NCBI GenBank assembly: GCA_011620345.1
Contig: WOZJ01000039.1
Location: 1-8,491, forward strand
DNA length: 8,491 nucleotides
Origin: Nitrospirota bacterium
Lineage (GTDB): Bacteria; UBA2233
Direction of reading: 5' to 3'
Part shown: piece after piece, positions 7,784 to 8,491 of the stretch
Position numbering within the stretch: the first letter of the stretch is position 1
Layout of the letters: every line of letters starts with the position of its first letter
The notes under the pieces: generated by a model
The model's database searches: none
What the model saw: only the letters and a program-made list of their open reading frames with translations
Told to the model about the DNA's origin: nothing
Made by a program: the position numbers and the translations under genes

Positions 7784-8251
7784 TTACTCCTGGACCGAGG
7801 TAGCCAATGCGACATCAATGGCCTCTAGGATCCTCGGGTAGGTGCCACACCTGCACAGGTTTCCTGCCATCGCTTGGACAACTTTCTCACGGGTTATCTT
7901 AGGGTTTTCATTCAGCACGGCAATGGCCTGCATGATTTGGCCTGGCTGACAGTAACCGCATTGGGGAACTTGCCTTTGAACCCACGCCCGTTTGACGGGG
8001 TGGTCGGATGGAATGCCTTCGATCGTCGTCACACGCTTTCCGAAGGCATCGCCCACCGGGACCGAGCAAGAACGAACCGCCTTGCCTTCGAGATGAACCG
8101 TACAGGCGCCACACTGGGCAATGCCGCAGCCAAATTTCGTCCCAGTTAATTTCAAATGCTCTCGAATGACCCAAAGCAACGGAACATCCGGGCTAACGCC
8201 CACCTCGTAGGTTTTCCCGTTCACAATGAGGGTTGATTTTGCCTTGGGCAT
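7784..8251 (-). CDS. [2Fe-2S] small subunit of molybdenum hydroxylase (IorA/CoxS-like)
   Basis: This 155-aa protein is the electron-transfer subunit that carries electrons from the molybdenum centre to an external acceptor. The N-terminal ferredoxin-like domain has C42-x4-C47-x2-C50-x11-C62, the plant-type [2Fe-2S] site. The C-terminal helical domain has C98-x2-C101 and C133-x-C135, the second cluster. All eight ligands are present, and the length is normal for this family. ATG 8251 is chosen because a very strong Shine-Dalgarno precedes it and family members begin just before the first strand (here L-I-V-N-G). The frame stays open upstream to a TTG at 8464, but that would add 71 unrelated residues reading through the intron-like element. 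It has no signal peptide and presumably leaves the cell attached to a Tat-bearing large subunit. It is the first gene of the minus-strand operon and the only visible iron-sulfur partner for either large subunit. Confidence 0.95.
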   Translation of the reverse strand: MPKAKSTLIVNGKTYEVGVSPDVPLLWVIREHLKLTGTKFGCGIAQCGACTVHLEGKAVRSCSVPVGDAFGKRVTTIEGIPSDHPVKRAWVQRQVPQCGYCQPGQIMQAIAVLNENPKITREKVVQAMAGNLCRCGTYPRILEAIDVALATSVQE

Positions 8252-8256
8252 TTTTT

Positions 8257-8266
8257 CCCTCCTCCC
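8257..8266 (-). promoter_or_regulatory. Strong Shine-Dalgarno of the [2Fe-2S] subunit gene
   Basis: The complement reads GGGAGGAGGG and ends five nt before ATG 8251, with an A-rich spacer. This is the strongest ribosome binding site in the window and decides the start against in-frame ATG 8311 and TTG 8464, neither of which has one. Confidence 0.85.
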
Positions 8267-8377
8267 GATCGCTTCAAGTTTAACAACGGGCTTTATTTTA
8301 ACATGCTCCATCTTTTCAAAAGAACAAGGTTGTCGAGTAACCGTGTAAGATTCGTGCCTTGAGTCAAGTCGATTAAG

Positions 8378-8491
8378 GTCGAAGGGGGACGGCACATCTC
8401 TGTGCCATACTCTCCTAAGAACCCGGAGTGCGAGTTTTCTCGCACCGGGCTCAAGCCTCTGCAAAGCCCCCTACGACAGGAGCCGGCATTT
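8378..8491 (-). mobile_element. 3' end of a group II intron (partial, runs off the window)
   Basis: Read on the minus strand, the segment GAGGCTT leads into a 34-nt domain V-like hairpin, then the linker T-T-A-G-G, a domain VI-like hairpin with a GAGA loop (8391-8406), a C-run and a plausible 3' end at T-T-C-G-A-C (8378). This order is that of bacterial group II intron 3' ends. The rest of the ribozyme and any reverse transcriptase would lie beyond 8491, so an intact intron cannot be told from a 3' fragment. The domain VI outer stem is poorly paired and no bulged branch-point A is obvious, which may indicate decay. The element is co-oriented with the molybdoenzyme operon and its proposed end is 126 nt before the first gene. 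The identification rests on remembered consensus, not on a covariance search. Confidence 0.6.
8419..8452 (-). ncRNA. Group II intron domain V-like catalytic hairpin
   Basis: On the minus strand this is a 34-nt element beginning G-A-G-C and ending G-T-T-C. Eight base pairs (GAGCCCGG with CCGGGTTC) form the lower stem, including a G·U pair at the third position, where the AGC catalytic triad lies. A 2-nt CT bulge on the 3' side follows, then a 6-bp upper stem (TGCGAG with CTCGCA) closed by an AAAA loop. Length, bulge side and size, triad and ends all match domain V. The usual GNRA tetraloop is replaced by AAAA or a variant of it. Confidence 0.65.

Noticed and set aside
8252-8377. Minus-strand promoter for the operon (a TTGACT box at 8362-8367, an AT-rich TTAAAATA stretch near 8300)
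   Set aside because: No matching -10 box lies at a normal spacing from TTGACT, and no good -35 box pairs with the AT-rich stretch.
8252-8464. In-frame upstream extension of the [2Fe-2S] subunit to TTG 8464 or ATG 8311
   Set aside because: The extension reads through the intron-like element and shows no family similarity, while ATG 8251 has a very strong ribosome binding site and gives the normal length.
1-8491. CRISPR arrays, tRNA or rRNA genes, insertion-sequence inverted repeats
   Set aside because: Reading through both strands by eye I saw no regularly spaced repeats, tRNA-like cloverleaf or transposase sequence.

Overview
The window is bacterial DNA of moderate GC content (mid-50s percent by eye). 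It is densely coded, with short intergenic gaps. I cannot place the organism to phylum. The twin-arginine (Tat) signals on both large molybdoenzyme subunits imply that the enzymes work outside the cytoplasm. The c-di-GMP gene and the bacterial-type group II intron tail also fit a bacterial chromosome.

Layout, left to right. (1) Positions 1-1659 (+) carry the 3' part of a PAS-PAS-PAS-GGDEF sensor diguanylate cyclase whose start lies before the window. (2) A 188-nt gap holds an imperfect hairpin and a weak promoter candidate with a small palindrome inside its spacer. (3) Positions 1848-4070 (+) encode a Tat-exported molybdopterin-binding large subunit of the xanthine dehydrogenase family, with a divergent cofactor loop and no small subunit beside it. 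(4) A 121-nt gap separates convergent genes and shows no convincing terminator. (5) A tight minus-strand operon, read from 8251 down to 4192, encodes a two-[2Fe-2S] small subunit, a second Tat-exported large subunit (IorB-like, classical loop), an XdhC-family cofactor maturation protein and a MocA-type cytidylyltransferase. Gaps within it are 17 and 13 nt, and the last two genes overlap by 80 nt. (6) At the right edge, on the minus strand, lies what looks like the 3' end of a group II intron: a 34-nt domain V, a domain VI-like hairpin and a plausible 3' boundary about 126 nt upstream of the operon.

Working model. MocA makes the cytosine-dinucleotide form of the molybdenum cofactor. XdhC binds, sulfurates or protects it and hands it to the apo-enzyme. 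The large subunit folds around the cofactor in the cytoplasm, pairs with the [2Fe-2S] subunit and is exported by Tat, carrying the small subunit along. The enzyme then hydroxylates an unknown N-heterocycle or oxidises an aldehyde, passing electrons to an acceptor not encoded here. The plus-strand large subunit is a diverged paralogue that may share the small subunit and maturation factors.

No wholly new system is evident. The observations most worth a second look are the group II intron tail next to the operon, the out-of-frame XdhC/MocA overlap with a hairpin abutting the mocA start, and the two convergent large subunits served by one visible iron-sulfur subunit.
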